Below, piece by piece: positions 8,232 through 19,100 of a stretch of 64,000 nt of DNA. How positions within the stretch are numbered: the stretch's first letter is position 1; the number at the start of each line of letters is the position of its first letter. Source of the DNA: Flavobacterium sp. Root420. GTDB lineage: Bacteria; Bacteroidota; Bacteroidia; Flavobacteriales; Flavobacteriaceae. Where the stretch lies: positions 525 to 64,524 of the forward strand of contig NZ_LMEF01000032.1 in assembly GCF_001427905.1 (NCBI RefSeq), written 5' to 3'. Below the pieces are notes generated by a model. The model saw nothing but the letters and a program-made list of their open reading frames with translations, searched no databases and was not told the origin of the DNA. The translations under genes were made by a program, and so were the position numbers.

Positions 8232-9506
8232 TTGGAAATACTAATAATATTTTTTCTAATACTATTAAACGGAGTTTTCTCGATGTCAGAAATCGCATTG
8301 ATTTCGGCTAGAAAAAACAGATTGGAAACTGCTGCAAAAAAAGGAAATAAAAGTGCAAAAATTGCATTGGATTTAGCCAATTCTCCAAACAAGTTTTTAT
8401 CTACCGTACAAATCGGAATTACCTTAATCGGAATTTTGACCGGTATTTATAGTGGAGATAAAATCACAATGGATGTTGAGACTTTTGTTGCCGGATTTGC
8501 TATTTTAAAACCCTATGCACATTCAGTTGCAGTTGGAATTGTGGTCGTGGTTTTAACGTTTTTTTCTTTGGTTTTAGGAGAATTATTGCCAAAAAGAATT
8601 GGTTTAAATTATCCGGAAGCAATTGCAAAAGCGGTAGCGCTTCCAATGAAAATAGTTTCGATTGTAACAGCTCCATTTATTTGGTTGTTAACATCATCAA
8701 CCGATTTTTTGCTGAATATTTTACAGATAAAACCTTCAGCTGACGGAAAAGTGACCGAAGAAGAAATTAAAGCCATTATAAAAGAAGGAACCGAAGGCGG
8801 AGAAGTTCAGGAAATTGAACAGGATATCGTGGAGCGCGTTTTTCATATTGGTGACCGAAAAGTAAATTCGTTAATGACACACCGTAAATCGGTAGACATG
8901 TTGCCATTAAACGCAGATAAAGACAAAATCAAAACATTGGTTTTAGAAGATTTGCACACTGTTTATCCGGTATATAATGACAACTACGATGATATTGTCG
9001 GAATTGTAACGCTTAAAAATATATTCGCCAACATTGAAAGCGAACATTTTGATTTGTCGGCAATTATGACAGATCCTCCTTATTTAATGGAACAGACAAC
9101 GGCTTATAAAGCGTTGGAAAATTTTAAAAGAACCGGAGTACATTATGCTTTGGTTTCTGATGAATATGGCGTTTTTCAGGGAATAATTACTTTGAATGAC
9201 ATTCTGGAAGCTTTGGTTGGAGATGCATCTGATTTTTATAAAGATGAATTCCAGTTAATTGAAAGAGAAGATGGTTCATGGTTAGTTGACGGACATTATT
9301 CATTGCACGATTTCCTAACCTATTTTGAGTTAGATGAATTGACAAACGATTACGAAGTAAACACCGTAAGCGGAATGATTATGACCGAGCTTTCGCATAT
9401 TCCTAAAGAAGGCGAAAAATTATATTGGCAAAAATTTGTACTTGAAGTGCTGGACATGGATGGCGTAAAGATTGACAAAGTATTAGTAAAAGCTCTAAAA
9501 GAGTAA
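8232..9506 (+). CDS. CNNM/CorC (HlyC/CorC) family membrane protein with CBS domains
   Basis: 424 residues. The start is TTG 8232: MEILIIFFLILLNGVFSMSE is the canonical family N-terminus, and an in-frame stop at 8214 leaves no upstream ATG. The N-terminal CNNM domain (about 1-190) has three to four membrane helices and the motifs SEIALISARKNRL and GELLPKRIGL. Two CBS domains (about 205-320) and a C-terminal CorC_HlyC domain (about 335-420; DGSWLVDGHYSLHDF) follow. Such proteins take part in magnesium/cobalt homeostasis, probably as divalent-cation exporters; the older label hemolysin is misleading. Confidence 0.92.
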   Translation: MEILIIFFLILLNGVFSMSEIALISARKNRLETAAKKGNKSAKIALDLANSPNKFLSTVQIGITLIGILTGIYSGDKITMDVETFVAGFAILKPYAHSVAVGIVVVVLTFFSLVLGELLPKRIGLNYPEAIAKAVALPMKIVSIVTAPFIWLLTSSTDFLLNILQIKPSADGKVTEEEIKAIIKEGTEGGEVQEIEQDIVERVFHIGDRKVNSLMTHRKSVDMLPLNADKDKIKTLVLEDLHTVYPVYNDNYDDIVGIVTLKNIFANIESEHFDLSAIMTDPPYLMEQTTAYKALENFKRTGVHYALVSDEYGVFQGIITLNDILEALVGDASDFYKDEFQLIEREDGSWLVDGHYSLHDFLTYFELDELTNDYEVNTVSGMIMTELSHIPKEGEKLYWQKFVLEVLDMDGVKIDKVLVKALKE

Positions 9507-9520
9507 AAATAAAATAGTTT

Positions 9521-9622
9521 TCAGTCGCAGTTTGCACTGAAAAACTGTGACTGAATAGACAAAAACAATAGAAGTTAGAGATAAGTTTTAGAGTAATCTA
9601 AAATCTAAAATCTAAAATCTGA
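9521..9622. repeat. Intergenic hairpin and 7-bp tandem repeat upstream of obgE
   Basis: 9521-9533 (TCAGTCGCAGTTT) pairs with 9542-9554 (AAACTGTGACTGA), 12 of 13 bases. At 9595-9622 there are four tandem heptamers (AATCTAA three times, then AATCTGA). Neither has a following T tract. Both look like dispersed intergenic repeats rather than gene-specific signals. Confidence 0.6.
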
Positions 9623-9633
9623 AATTCAAAACA

Positions 9634-10635
9634 ATGACAGAAGGAAATTTTGTAGATTACGTTAAGATATATGTTTCATCCGGAAAAGGAGGAAAAGGAT
9701 CTACGCATTTACATAGAGAGAAATTTATTGAAAAAGGAGGCCCGGATGGTGGTGACGGTGGTCGCGGTGGACACGTATATTTAGTGGGGAATAAAGGTTT
9801 GTGGACATTATTTCACTTAAAATTTGCACGTCACATTAAAGCCGGTCACGGTGGAGATGGAGGAGGAGACCGTAGTACGGGTGCTGATGGAGATGATAAA
9901 TTTATCGAAGTACCTTTAGGAACTGTAGTAAAAGATAAAGAAACCGGAGAAACCTTATTTGAAATTACAGAAGATGGTGAAAAACAAATTCTTTCAAGAG
10001 GAGGAAAAGGTGGTTTAGGAAACTGGCACTTTAGAAGTTCAACAAACCAAACACCACGTTACGCACAGCCAGGTTTACCAGGTGTAGAAATGGACGTAAT
10101 TCTGGAGCTTAAAGTTTTGGCTGATGTTGGATTGGTAGGTTTTCCAAATGCCGGGAAATCAACTTTGTTGTCTGTACTGACTTCTGCAAAACCAAAAATT
10201 GCTGATTATCCTTTTACAACTTTAAAACCTAACTTAGGAATTGTGGCTTACAGAGATTATCAATCTTTTGTAATTGCTGATATTCCCGGAATTATTGAAG
10301 GTGCGGCTGAAGGAAAAGGTTTAGGGCATTATTTCCTGCGTCATATTGAACGTAACTCAACGTTGTTGTTTTTAGTTCCTGTGGATACTCCTGATATTAA
10401 AGGAGAATATGATATTTTGGTTAATGAGTTGACCAAATACAATCCTGAAATGTTAGATAAAGAACGTTTGTTGGTGATCTCAAAATGCGATATGCTTGAT
10501 GACGAACTTAAAGCTGAATTAAAAGTTGAACTTGATGTTGCTTTCAAGGATGTTCCTTATATGTTTATTTCTTCTGTAGCGCAACAGGGCTTGACAGAAT
10601 TGAAAGACAAACTTTGGAAAATGCTTAACGACTAA
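9634..10635 (+). CDS. obgE: Obg family GTPase
   Basis: 333 residues. The glycine-rich Obg fold covers about 1-160 (KGGPDGGDGGRGG, SRGGKGGLGNWHF). The G domain follows, with G1 GFPNAGKST, switch I region FTTLKPNLG and G3 DIPGIIEGA. The G4 motif is ISKCD instead of the usual NKxD, so a serine replaces the asparagine. Length matches the core protein without a long C-terminal extension. It is a ribosome-associated GTPase for large-subunit assembly and stress control. A strong terminator follows. Confidence 0.96.
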   Translation: MTEGNFVDYVKIYVSSGKGGKGSTHLHREKFIEKGGPDGGDGGRGGHVYLVGNKGLWTLFHLKFARHIKAGHGGDGGGDRSTGADGDDKFIEVPLGTVVKDKETGETLFEITEDGEKQILSRGGKGGLGNWHFRSSTNQTPRYAQPGLPGVEMDVILELKVLADVGLVGFPNAGKSTLLSVLTSAKPKIADYPFTTLKPNLGIVAYRDYQSFVIADIPGIIEGAAEGKGLGHYFLRHIERNSTLLFLVPVDTPDIKGEYDILVNELTKYNPEMLDKERLLVISKCDMLDDELKAELKVELDVAFKDVPYMFISSVAQQGLTELKDKLWKMLND

Positions 10636-10654
10636 AAAGCTTAAAAATATTTTT

Positions 10655-10686
10655 AAAAGGCGTCCGCTACAACGGACGCCTTTTTT
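10655..10686 (+). terminator. Rho-independent terminator after obgE
   Basis: Perfect stem GGCGTCCG / CGGACGCC with loop CTACAA, flanked by A on the left and a TTTTTT tract on the right. Confidence 0.93.
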
Positions 10687-10810
10687 ATTGGGTTTGATAT
10701 TAAATTCGTAAAAAAAAGATATAAAACAACTGGTATGTTTTATTTTAAGAGTTTATAAGATGCAATAATTGCGAAAATGCTTTATATTCGCATGACTTAA
10801 ACAAAATAAT

Positions 10811-12955
10811 ATGAAAAAAATAGTTTTATTCTTTACCATGTGCCTTATGGCTTTTCCTGCAAGGGCTGACGAAGGAATGTGGTTTTTGATGTTTATCGAA
10901 AGATTGAACCATAGAGATATGGAAAAAATGGGCTTGCAATTAACAGCCGAAGAAATTTACAGCATTAATCATCATAGTTTAAAAGATGCTGTTGTACAGT
11001 TTAATGGAGGTTGTACAGCTGAAATCGTTTCGAAAGACGGATTAGTTTTAACAAATCATCATTGTGGTTACAATGCAATCGCAGAACTTTCTACAGCGGA
11101 ACAAAATTATTTAAAAGATGGGTTTTGGGCAAAAGAGAAAAGTGCCGAAATGAAACCAAAATCATTATACGTTCGCTTCTTTGTTCGTATGGACGATGTT
11201 TCTAAAAGAATTTTATCAAAAGTTAATGATACGATGACAGAAACAGAGAGAAACAAAATCATTCAGCAAGAAATTGCTTTGATCGAAAAGGAAAATAACG
11301 AAGGCGGAAAATATACCGTTTCTGTTCGTCCTTTCTTTCAGGGAAATGAATATTATTATTTCGTTTACCAGGATTATACAGACGTTCGTTTAGTGGGAAC
11401 GCCACCGGAAAGTGTTGGTAAATTTGGTGGAGATACTGATAACTGGGAGTGGCCTCGTCAAACGGGAGATTTCTCTATGTTTAGGGTCTATGCTGATAAA
11501 GCTGGAAACCCTGCAACATACTCAAAAGAGAATGTGCCTTTACAGCCAAAACATTATTTGCCTGTAAGCATCAAAGGAGTTAAAGAAAATGATTTCGCGA
11601 TGATTCTTGGATATCCTGGAAGAACAAATCGTTGGATGCCAGCTGGCGGAATTGATCAAAACGTAAAATTTGCTTATCCTGCTTGGGTTGAAGGTGCAAA
11701 AACGGGAATGGACCAAATGAAAAAGTATATGGACAAAGATGCCACAGTTCGTTTGCAATATGTGTCTAAATATGCTTCGACAGCCAATTACTGGAAAAAC
11801 CGTCAGGGAATGATTGATGCTTTGACGAAAGCCGGAACAGCAGCTGCTAAATCTGAACAAGAAGATAAATTCTACGAATGGGCTGCTAAACCAGCTAATA
11901 AAGAAAAGTACGAAAATGTAATTCCGACGATTAATGATTATTACAAGGAAACGAATTTAAAAGCGCGTCACGATAATTATTTATCTCAGGTTTTACGTAC
12001 TTCAAGTTACGCAACCGGGCCAGCAAATTTAGGAAATGCATTAATTGCCTACTATAATGAAAACGATGCCAAAAAAGCCGAAATGTTGCCTAAGATCAAC
12101 ACTATGATCGATAACATTTATGGTGAATTTTATGCACCGCTTGAAAAAGATGTATTAACTGCACAATTGAATCTATACGCTGCTAAAGCTGCTGAATATG
12201 GTTTGGCACCACAAATTGCTAAAATGAAAACGGCAAATAATGGTGACTTTACTACTGATGTGGCAAAAGCAACTGAAATAAGTTATTTCACATCTAAAGA
12301 AAAAGTATTAGCATTTATGGCTGATCCAAAACCACTAGCGATTGTTCATGATCCATTGTATATCATTTCAAATGATTTGATGACAAAATACCGTGCTAAA
12401 ACAGATGATCAGGCAAAAGCTGATGATGGTTTTGCAGTTGCTTACCGCAAACTGGTTGAAGGTTTGAGAGAATCAAAATTAAATGCAATAAAATACCCTG
12501 ATGCAAACTCAACTTTGAGACTGACTTACGGAAAAGTTCGTGCATTGCCAGCGGATCCGCGTAATGACGCTACAATCAACAATTATACAACCATGGAAAG
12601 TATGGTTAAAAAGTATAAAGCCGGAGATCAGGAATTTGATTTGCCAGCGCGTTTGTTAGAGTTAAACAAAGCAAAAGATTTTGGTCAGTATGCTGATAAA
12701 GCAGGATATATGCCAGTAAACTTCTTGACAGATAATGACATTACAGGAGGGAATTCAGGTTCTCCGGTATTAAACGGAAAAGGAGAATTAATTGGAATTG
12801 CTTTTGACGGAAACATCGAAGCTATGGCCGGAGATGTTATTTTTGATCCAAAATTGCAAAGAACAATCAACGTAGACATTCGTTATGTACTTTGGATTAT
12901 CGACAAATACGCCGGAGCAAAAAATATTATTGATGAAATGACGATTATTAAATAA
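10811..12955 (+). CDS. S46 family dipeptidyl-peptidase (DPP7-like)
   Basis: 714 residues with a signal peptide (cleavage after FPARA) and the mature start DEGMWFLMF. The triad motifs of the S46 serine exopeptidases are all present: TNHHCGYNAI (His near 84), GGDTDNWEWPR (Asp near 208-210) and TGGNSGSPV (Ser649). Such enzymes trim dipeptides from oligopeptide N-termini in the periplasm to feed amino-acid metabolism. The residue 18 after the catalytic Ser is Gly667 (in AFDGN). In P. gingivalis enzymes Gly at this site marks DPP7 (hydrophobic P1) and Arg marks DPP11 (acidic P1), so I predict DPP7-type specificity. Confidence 0.93.
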   Translation: MKKIVLFFTMCLMAFPARADEGMWFLMFIERLNHRDMEKMGLQLTAEEIYSINHHSLKDAVVQFNGGCTAEIVSKDGLVLTNHHCGYNAIAELSTAEQNYLKDGFWAKEKSAEMKPKSLYVRFFVRMDDVSKRILSKVNDTMTETERNKIIQQEIALIEKENNEGGKYTVSVRPFFQGNEYYYFVYQDYTDVRLVGTPPESVGKFGGDTDNWEWPRQTGDFSMFRVYADKAGNPATYSKENVPLQPKHYLPVSIKGVKENDFAMILGYPGRTNRWMPAGGIDQNVKFAYPAWVEGAKTGMDQMKKYMDKDATVRLQYVSKYASTANYWKNRQGMIDALTKAGTAAAKSEQEDKFYEWAAKPANKEKYENVIPTINDYYKETNLKARHDNYLSQVLRTSSYATGPANLGNALIAYYNENDAKKAEMLPKINTMIDNIYGEFYAPLEKDVLTAQLNLYAAKAAEYGLAPQIAKMKTANNGDFTTDVAKATEISYFTSKEKVLAFMADPKPLAIVHDPLYIISNDLMTKYRAKTDDQAKADDGFAVAYRKLVEGLRESKLNAIKYPDANSTLRLTYGKVRALPADPRNDATINNYTTMESMVKKYKAGDQEFDLPARLLELNKAKDFGQYADKAGYMPVNFLTDNDITGGNSGSPVLNGKGELIGIAFDGNIEAMAGDVIFDPKLQRTINVDIRYVLWIIDKYAGAKNIIDEMTIIK

Positions 12956-12976
12956 TCTCAATTTTTATTCAAAAGT

Positions 12977-13013
12977 AAACCCGACAGATTTTTAAATCTG
13001 TCGGGTTTTTTTT
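12977..13013 (+). terminator. Rho-independent terminator after the S46 peptidase gene
   Basis: AACCCGACAGATTT and AAATCTGTCGGGTT form a long stem with almost no loop, followed by eight T. Confidence 0.9.
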
Positions 13014-13060
13014 GGAATTTTTTTTCGCCACAACCCGAGCAATAGCGAACAGGCGAAGCA

Positions 13061-13094
13061 ATTCACGAATTTTTATTTTAATTAATTCGTGAAT
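13061..13094. repeat. Intergenic inverted repeat (ATTCACGAATT)
   Basis: 11-bp perfect arms ATTCACGAATT (13061-13071) and AATTCGTGAAT (13084-13094) around a 12-nt A/T loop, preceded by CGCCACAACCCGAGCAATAG. It sits between convergent genes. On the minus strand it could slow polymerase after the macroglobulin gene, but no clear U tract follows. Confidence 0.5.
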
Positions 13095-13118
13095 TCGGGG
13101 CTATTTTTTTTTGGAATT

Positions 13119-16100
13119 TTAATTCACTTTTACTCGAATGCCTTTTGTATGACTTGAAAATTCTGGTGCATACATACTTTCTATTGTTGAAATTCCGTTG
13201 GAGAATTCACCGCTGTTATTTACTCTGATATCATATTCTAATACATAAGTTCCTTTGTCAATTCGATCGAAGAAGAAATGTGTTGCGGCATCTTTCGTAC
13301 TCATATAATAGCCTAATCGATCTTTGTATTGGTATTCTGAAAGTACATTTACAGGCTCAAAACAAGAAGCTCTCATATCTTTCAAGTGAACATATTCTGT
13401 ATCTTCTTTAGAAGTGATAATCAATCGAACCGTAACCAAGTCTCCTGTTTTTAAAGGGTTTTTAGAGGTGATTCTTTCTAACTGATCACCTTTCATAGAA
13501 TTCTTTTTGAGATATAACTCTTTCGAAACTGATAAAACAGCTCCCGAATTCGTTTTGATTTTATCCAAATCTTCAAAATACTGCCAATACACACCACCAA
13601 AACCAGGAACCTTCGATTTGTTCTGAATGTTTATTGAAGCCATTTCTTTTTTAATTTCATCCGTTTTCCAGTTCATTTTGATATAACCTGTTTCGGCTTC
13701 TTTCTCGCTTTCAGATAATTTTTTGGTGAGGATTTTTTCATTTCCAAGTTTAATAACGGTATTATCTTTTACAGAAAGCCAATCGGTGCCTTGCATTAAT
13801 AAAGCATAAACAGCTTCGGTAGTTGATTTTGTGGTGGGCCAGTTTTTAGTCTGTTTGTTTTTTAATAACCAGACTTTCATCGCATCCACAGATTTGGTAT
13901 CGTGATTCACTTCGGCGAAAGCCTCAATCAATAAAGCCTGTGTTTCTATAGGCGCCTGATACCAATACCAGCCCGCTTTGTTGGCGATCCAATACATTCC
14001 CCAATCTTCATTATTGGATGAAGTCTCTTTTAAACTTTCTATAATTTTTTTAGCCGATTCACTCTCTCCAAAACGATTTAAAGACAATGCCGCCAAACCT
14101 TTTTCGTAAAGAGAATATGATAACCATTCTTTTTTAATAATATCAAGATATAGTTTAGTAGCCTTTTTTAGAGTGTCTGATAATTTATAATCTTCAAGAT
14201 AAAAACTTCTTGTATATAGATAATGTAAATCAGAATTAGGGTTAATCCAGCTTAGTTTATCTGTTGCTTTTAAATTTTTGGCTCTGCTTTTGTAGGATTC
14301 TAAAAACTTGCCATCCAGATAAGGAATTCCAGGTTTACTGATTTCTTCAATCTTGTGTTCAATGTCTTCATTTTTGCTCAATTTTGATAAATGACCCAAA
14401 CCAGCCAGAATATGTCTGGTGATATATTCGTTTTCGTCGCTTCCGTTAAACCATGCAAATCCTCCAGATGATTTCTGCTTTTGTTTTAATTTATCAAAAG
14501 TAGCTTCCTGAGAATTTTTCATTTTCTCTAAATCAAATAAAAGAGCCAAATTCTTTTTCTTTTCGTCTTCACTTTGTGCATCATTTAGCCAAGGCGTTTC
14601 GGCTAGAATAATCGATTTTAATTCTTCATTTTCTTCTAATTTCGAATTCAGTTTGCCGTTTTTTCTCCAGTCTTCAAAAATAGTTGCAATCTTCGGATTG
14701 CTTGATATAATTTCAGAAGCCAAAGCATTGGCATAAAAACGAGCAAAAGTTTGTTCAGCACATTCATGTTCGTATTCCATTAAATACGGCAGGGATTGAA
14801 TCGCAATCCAGGCCGGATTCGAAGTATATTCTAATGTAAACTGATGATTCTTTAAAGTCGAAGAAGTATTGTTTTTTAAATTCTCAAAAGTATATTCTTT
14901 AGTCGAATTCTCACGAACCCAAATCGGAATACTTTCTGTGACCAGCATATTGTTCGTTAAAACCGGAAGTATGTTTTCTTCTCCATCAGAAAAATTGCCT
15001 GATTTAGCCAAAATTTTATATTGAACTCCTTGCAAACCTTCAGGAATAGAAATCGTCCAGGTTGCTGTTGTGTTTCCGAAAGCACCAACATTGAAATTTC
15101 GAACATTTTTGGCGTTCAGCATTTTCGCATCAATGGGCTGCATAGTTGTGGCATCAAAGAATTGTAAAATCGCTATTCCGGTTTTGGCTTTATCGGTAAT
15201 ATTCGAAATTTTGGCAGAAATAATAATAGTGTCTTTTTCTCTAAAGAAACGTGGAAAATTTGGCAAAACCATCAATTCCTTTTGGGTTACAACGCTTTTC
15301 TCCAGATAACCGGAAACTGCATCTTTATTATGTGCCAATAAACGAAGTTTCCATGCTGCTAAAGCTTCGGGAGATGTAAAATTGAAACTTACTTTTCCAT
15401 TAGCATCGGTTCTAAGATTTGGTAAAAAGAAAGCGGTTTCAGAAAGGTTTTTTCTGGCTTTTACTTGTGTGAGTTCTTCTAAGGCTTTTTTGGTTGTTAT
15501 GATTATGACGCCGTTTGCAGCTCTGCTTCCGTAAAGGGCTGTGGCTTTGTCTCCATTTAAAAATTCTATATCCAGAAGATCATCAGGATTTATCTTTTTA
15601 AAATTACTTTCAGAAGAGATTTGTCCATCAATTATATATAAAGTTGATGTATTGACTATCATTGAGGTCATGCCACTGATGATTTTTTTTCCAGGTATAA
15701 ATTTTACTTTATTGGTTTTAAAATAATATTCAGGATCATTTACAGTTTCTGAAGATTTGGCTACTGCAGGTTTTACAAATCGAACGTTATCTGCACTCGG
15801 TGCTACCACTGATTCTTCAAGAACTGCTGCATTTCCTGCACCAACAGGTTCATCAACAGCTAAAACAGCATCAGGGTCTCCTTTTATAGTTTCGCTGCCT
15901 ACTTTTTTATCTTTAATGTCTCTTATTGTTAAACCCAGTGAATCTCCGTATCGACTATTGTAAAAGTCAAAACCAAACCAGTTTAATTTTGTTTCTTCTT
16001 TATAGAATTTGCCTATAGGTAGATCTTCATTTAGATTTTCCAAAGAAGAATTTGATTTTTCAAAACCTAAACCGGATTTAAAATTAGATGTATTGTATCG

Positions 16101-19100
16101 ATAATTATTTATATTTAAAATGTTCCAATCTCTTTTTGTAAACTGATCTAAGGAGCTGTCATACAAAGATGCTAATACTTCAGCTTCGGTTTTCGCATTT
16201 ATTGATTTTAGTTTAAACGACCATTTTTCAGTACTTCCGGGTTCTATTTTATTTCTGAAACTTTCGACAATCAATTCTAGTTTTGATTCTTCCGTTTGTA
16301 ATACTACATTTAGTTCTTCATTAAAAATTTCGTTTTCAAAAATGCTTTGAAAAGATAAACGTATTGAGTTCTCAAATTCTTTTTTTAACGGAATTTTAAT
16401 TGTTACTTCATTGTTTTGTAAATGATAAGTATTCTCAAAATAGGTTTGATTACCATAGTTTCCGTTTGCAGTGATATAAAGATCCGGTATTATAGAAGAA
16501 AGTTTGACTTCGACGAAACCATCTTTTTTAGGATTACTATTAATTTGTTCTGCCGTAAATAATTTACCCGGATTAAACTTGTCTTTGCTTTGTTTGATTT
16601 CAAAAGTAGAAACAGATTCTATAGCATTATTAAAAGTGTCTTTTGCAGAAAAAACAATTTTATAATTTCCGGATTTATAATTTGAAATAAAATCCAGCGC
16701 TATTTTTTTGTCTTTTTCGGTATCTATTTTCTTTGAGAATAATAGAGTTTCGCTTGTTTTATCACTTTTAATTTCGCGGATTTCATAAGGAAATAATCGT
16801 TCAAAATCAGAGGCTGAAATAGTTTCGATTTCTGGTTTTGGCCAAACTTGTTCTTTGAATTTATTCCTGAATGGAGCGACGAAATACAATTTAATTTCGC
16901 CTTTTGCAGCTAAAAATTCTCCGTTTAAATTTGTGCTTGTGAGTGTGACTTCATTTTTGTTTTTAGTTTCAATACGATTTGGAATACTTGCATTGATAAT
17001 CAAATCATGATAACCTACTTTTATGATGGTCTCTGAGGTATGGGTTTCTCCATTGATATCCGTAACGTGAGCCGTTATTCTGTAATTAAAGACAGGTAAT
17101 TGTTCTTTTATTGCATTTTTTGAAGGTTCGGCTTTAAATTCAATTACAAATTTCCCTGAAGCATCTGTTTTGGTTTCGCCTGTTGCTATAGTTTCATTTT
17201 GCTCCTGTCCGTAATAATTTCTAAAATAACTTGTAAATCTATTCACTGTATAAGTCACTTTTGCATCAGATATATTGCTTCCCGCAAATGCCTTTGCACT
17301 TCCGCTGACTTTAATCGACTGATTTACCTGAAAGCTTTCTTTTTTAGGATCAAAATCTACTTTGAATTTTGGACGTTTGTATTCTTCAACTCTAAAATAA
17401 GTTTCAGAAAATTGAAGTATTGCAGCTTTCCAGAATGATTCATTTGGTTTATTTTTTATGTTAATATCTCCTTTTGTATAATCTTCAGGTTTTCCTGCAA
17501 AAATATAGAAAGTGCCAGTTGCACCATTTTTTGGCAAAATAAATTCTCCTGAAAATGAGCCAAATTCATTTGAGGTAACTTCAAATTCTTTTAAATTTTG
17601 AGAATTAGCATCTTTAACTATTATTTTAAAAGAAGTATTGGCAACAATGCTTGTTTTGTTTTCTTGTTTTTGAATTGCAATTCCTTTGTAATAAACAGTC
17701 TGTCCTGGACGGTAAATGGCCCGATCCAAATAAAACTCGACTTTAGCGTTTAAAGTCTTTTGTTCGTTGGCAGTGTATGGCTGAGTATATCGAATATAAT
17801 TTCGGTTTGGTAAAATAGTATCATTCTCTACTGAAAACTCAATGTGATCATTGTACGAATGGTTGTTATGCCCAATATAGGACGCTAATCCGTTTGAATC
17901 GGTTTTAATGGTATAATAGGATGATTTTATGGATACATTTTCCAGAGGTTTTCCTGTTTTTCGATCCAGAATCTGAAAGTTTTCTTTATTGTCTCCTTGA
18001 GATGCCAGAATACTTAAGTGTGAGACTGTCATAGTTTCAAATGCAAAAGCTTTTTTGTCTTTTAATCCGGAATCGCTTTCAAAATAAACTAAATAGCTTC
18101 CTGTTTCTAATTGTGGTAGCAGAACTTCTGTTGTATATTCAAAATAATCATTTTTGTTTTGCAGATGATAATCTTGAGAGACAATTTTATTTTGGGTTTT
18201 TATAATTACCGCAGTTAAACTATCTTGTTTATAGATTAATTCTGAGTCTGAAAATTTTTTTAGTGTTTTTTGATCTATTTTGTAAAATGAAATTTTTAAA
18301 TTATCTATGTTTTTATAGTTAATAAAAGCTCTGGTGTTCTCTTTATTATAACTGTATTTTTGAAGTCGAATATCCAATGATTTAGAAACAACGTTTTGTT
18401 TTTGCTGTAAGGCGCTTTGAGCTGCATTAGTCTTATCATTGATCTTTATAATATTGTCATATATTTTGACAGCTTCAATTTTATAATCCGGATGTGATTC
18501 TTTTGATGCTTGAGCAAGAAGAAGTTCTGCTTTTTTAAGTAGAATTTTTTGCGTAAGAAAGGGATCGTTTGAATGTTGTTGAAGTTCATTTAAATACTTT
18601 GTCAAATCTTCATTAGGTTCCGGTAGAAAATCACTGCAAAATATAATTCGGTTAAATTGATTTTCTAAAGAAGGATTGCTTAACTCTAACTTTTGATATA
18701 AAGAAATAACTTTTCTAAGATTTTCATCTTTTATAAAACTTAAATCCAGTTTCAAAAATGCTTCCGAATTTCCTAAAAGCTGGTTTTTATATACTGCTAT
18801 TTCACTATTTTGAATTTGCCATCGCTCTATCTTTTGAGTGAAAAAATCGATATTTTCTTTAAGCAGATAATCATATAAGTTTTCATTTTTTAGTTTTTCT
18901 AAAGACAAAAAATCAAAGATAGCCTGATAATTTGTAAGCGGAGTGGTTTTTAGAATTGACTCGTTTTGTAATGTTTTTTCGAGAATTGCAATGACTTCCT
19001 TTTCGGATGTAAATTCAGATGGCGGACTAATATAATCCTGAGCTGAAGGAACTTCAACACTATCTGCCACAGCATATGCAGCTTGGTCTACAACTGCAGC

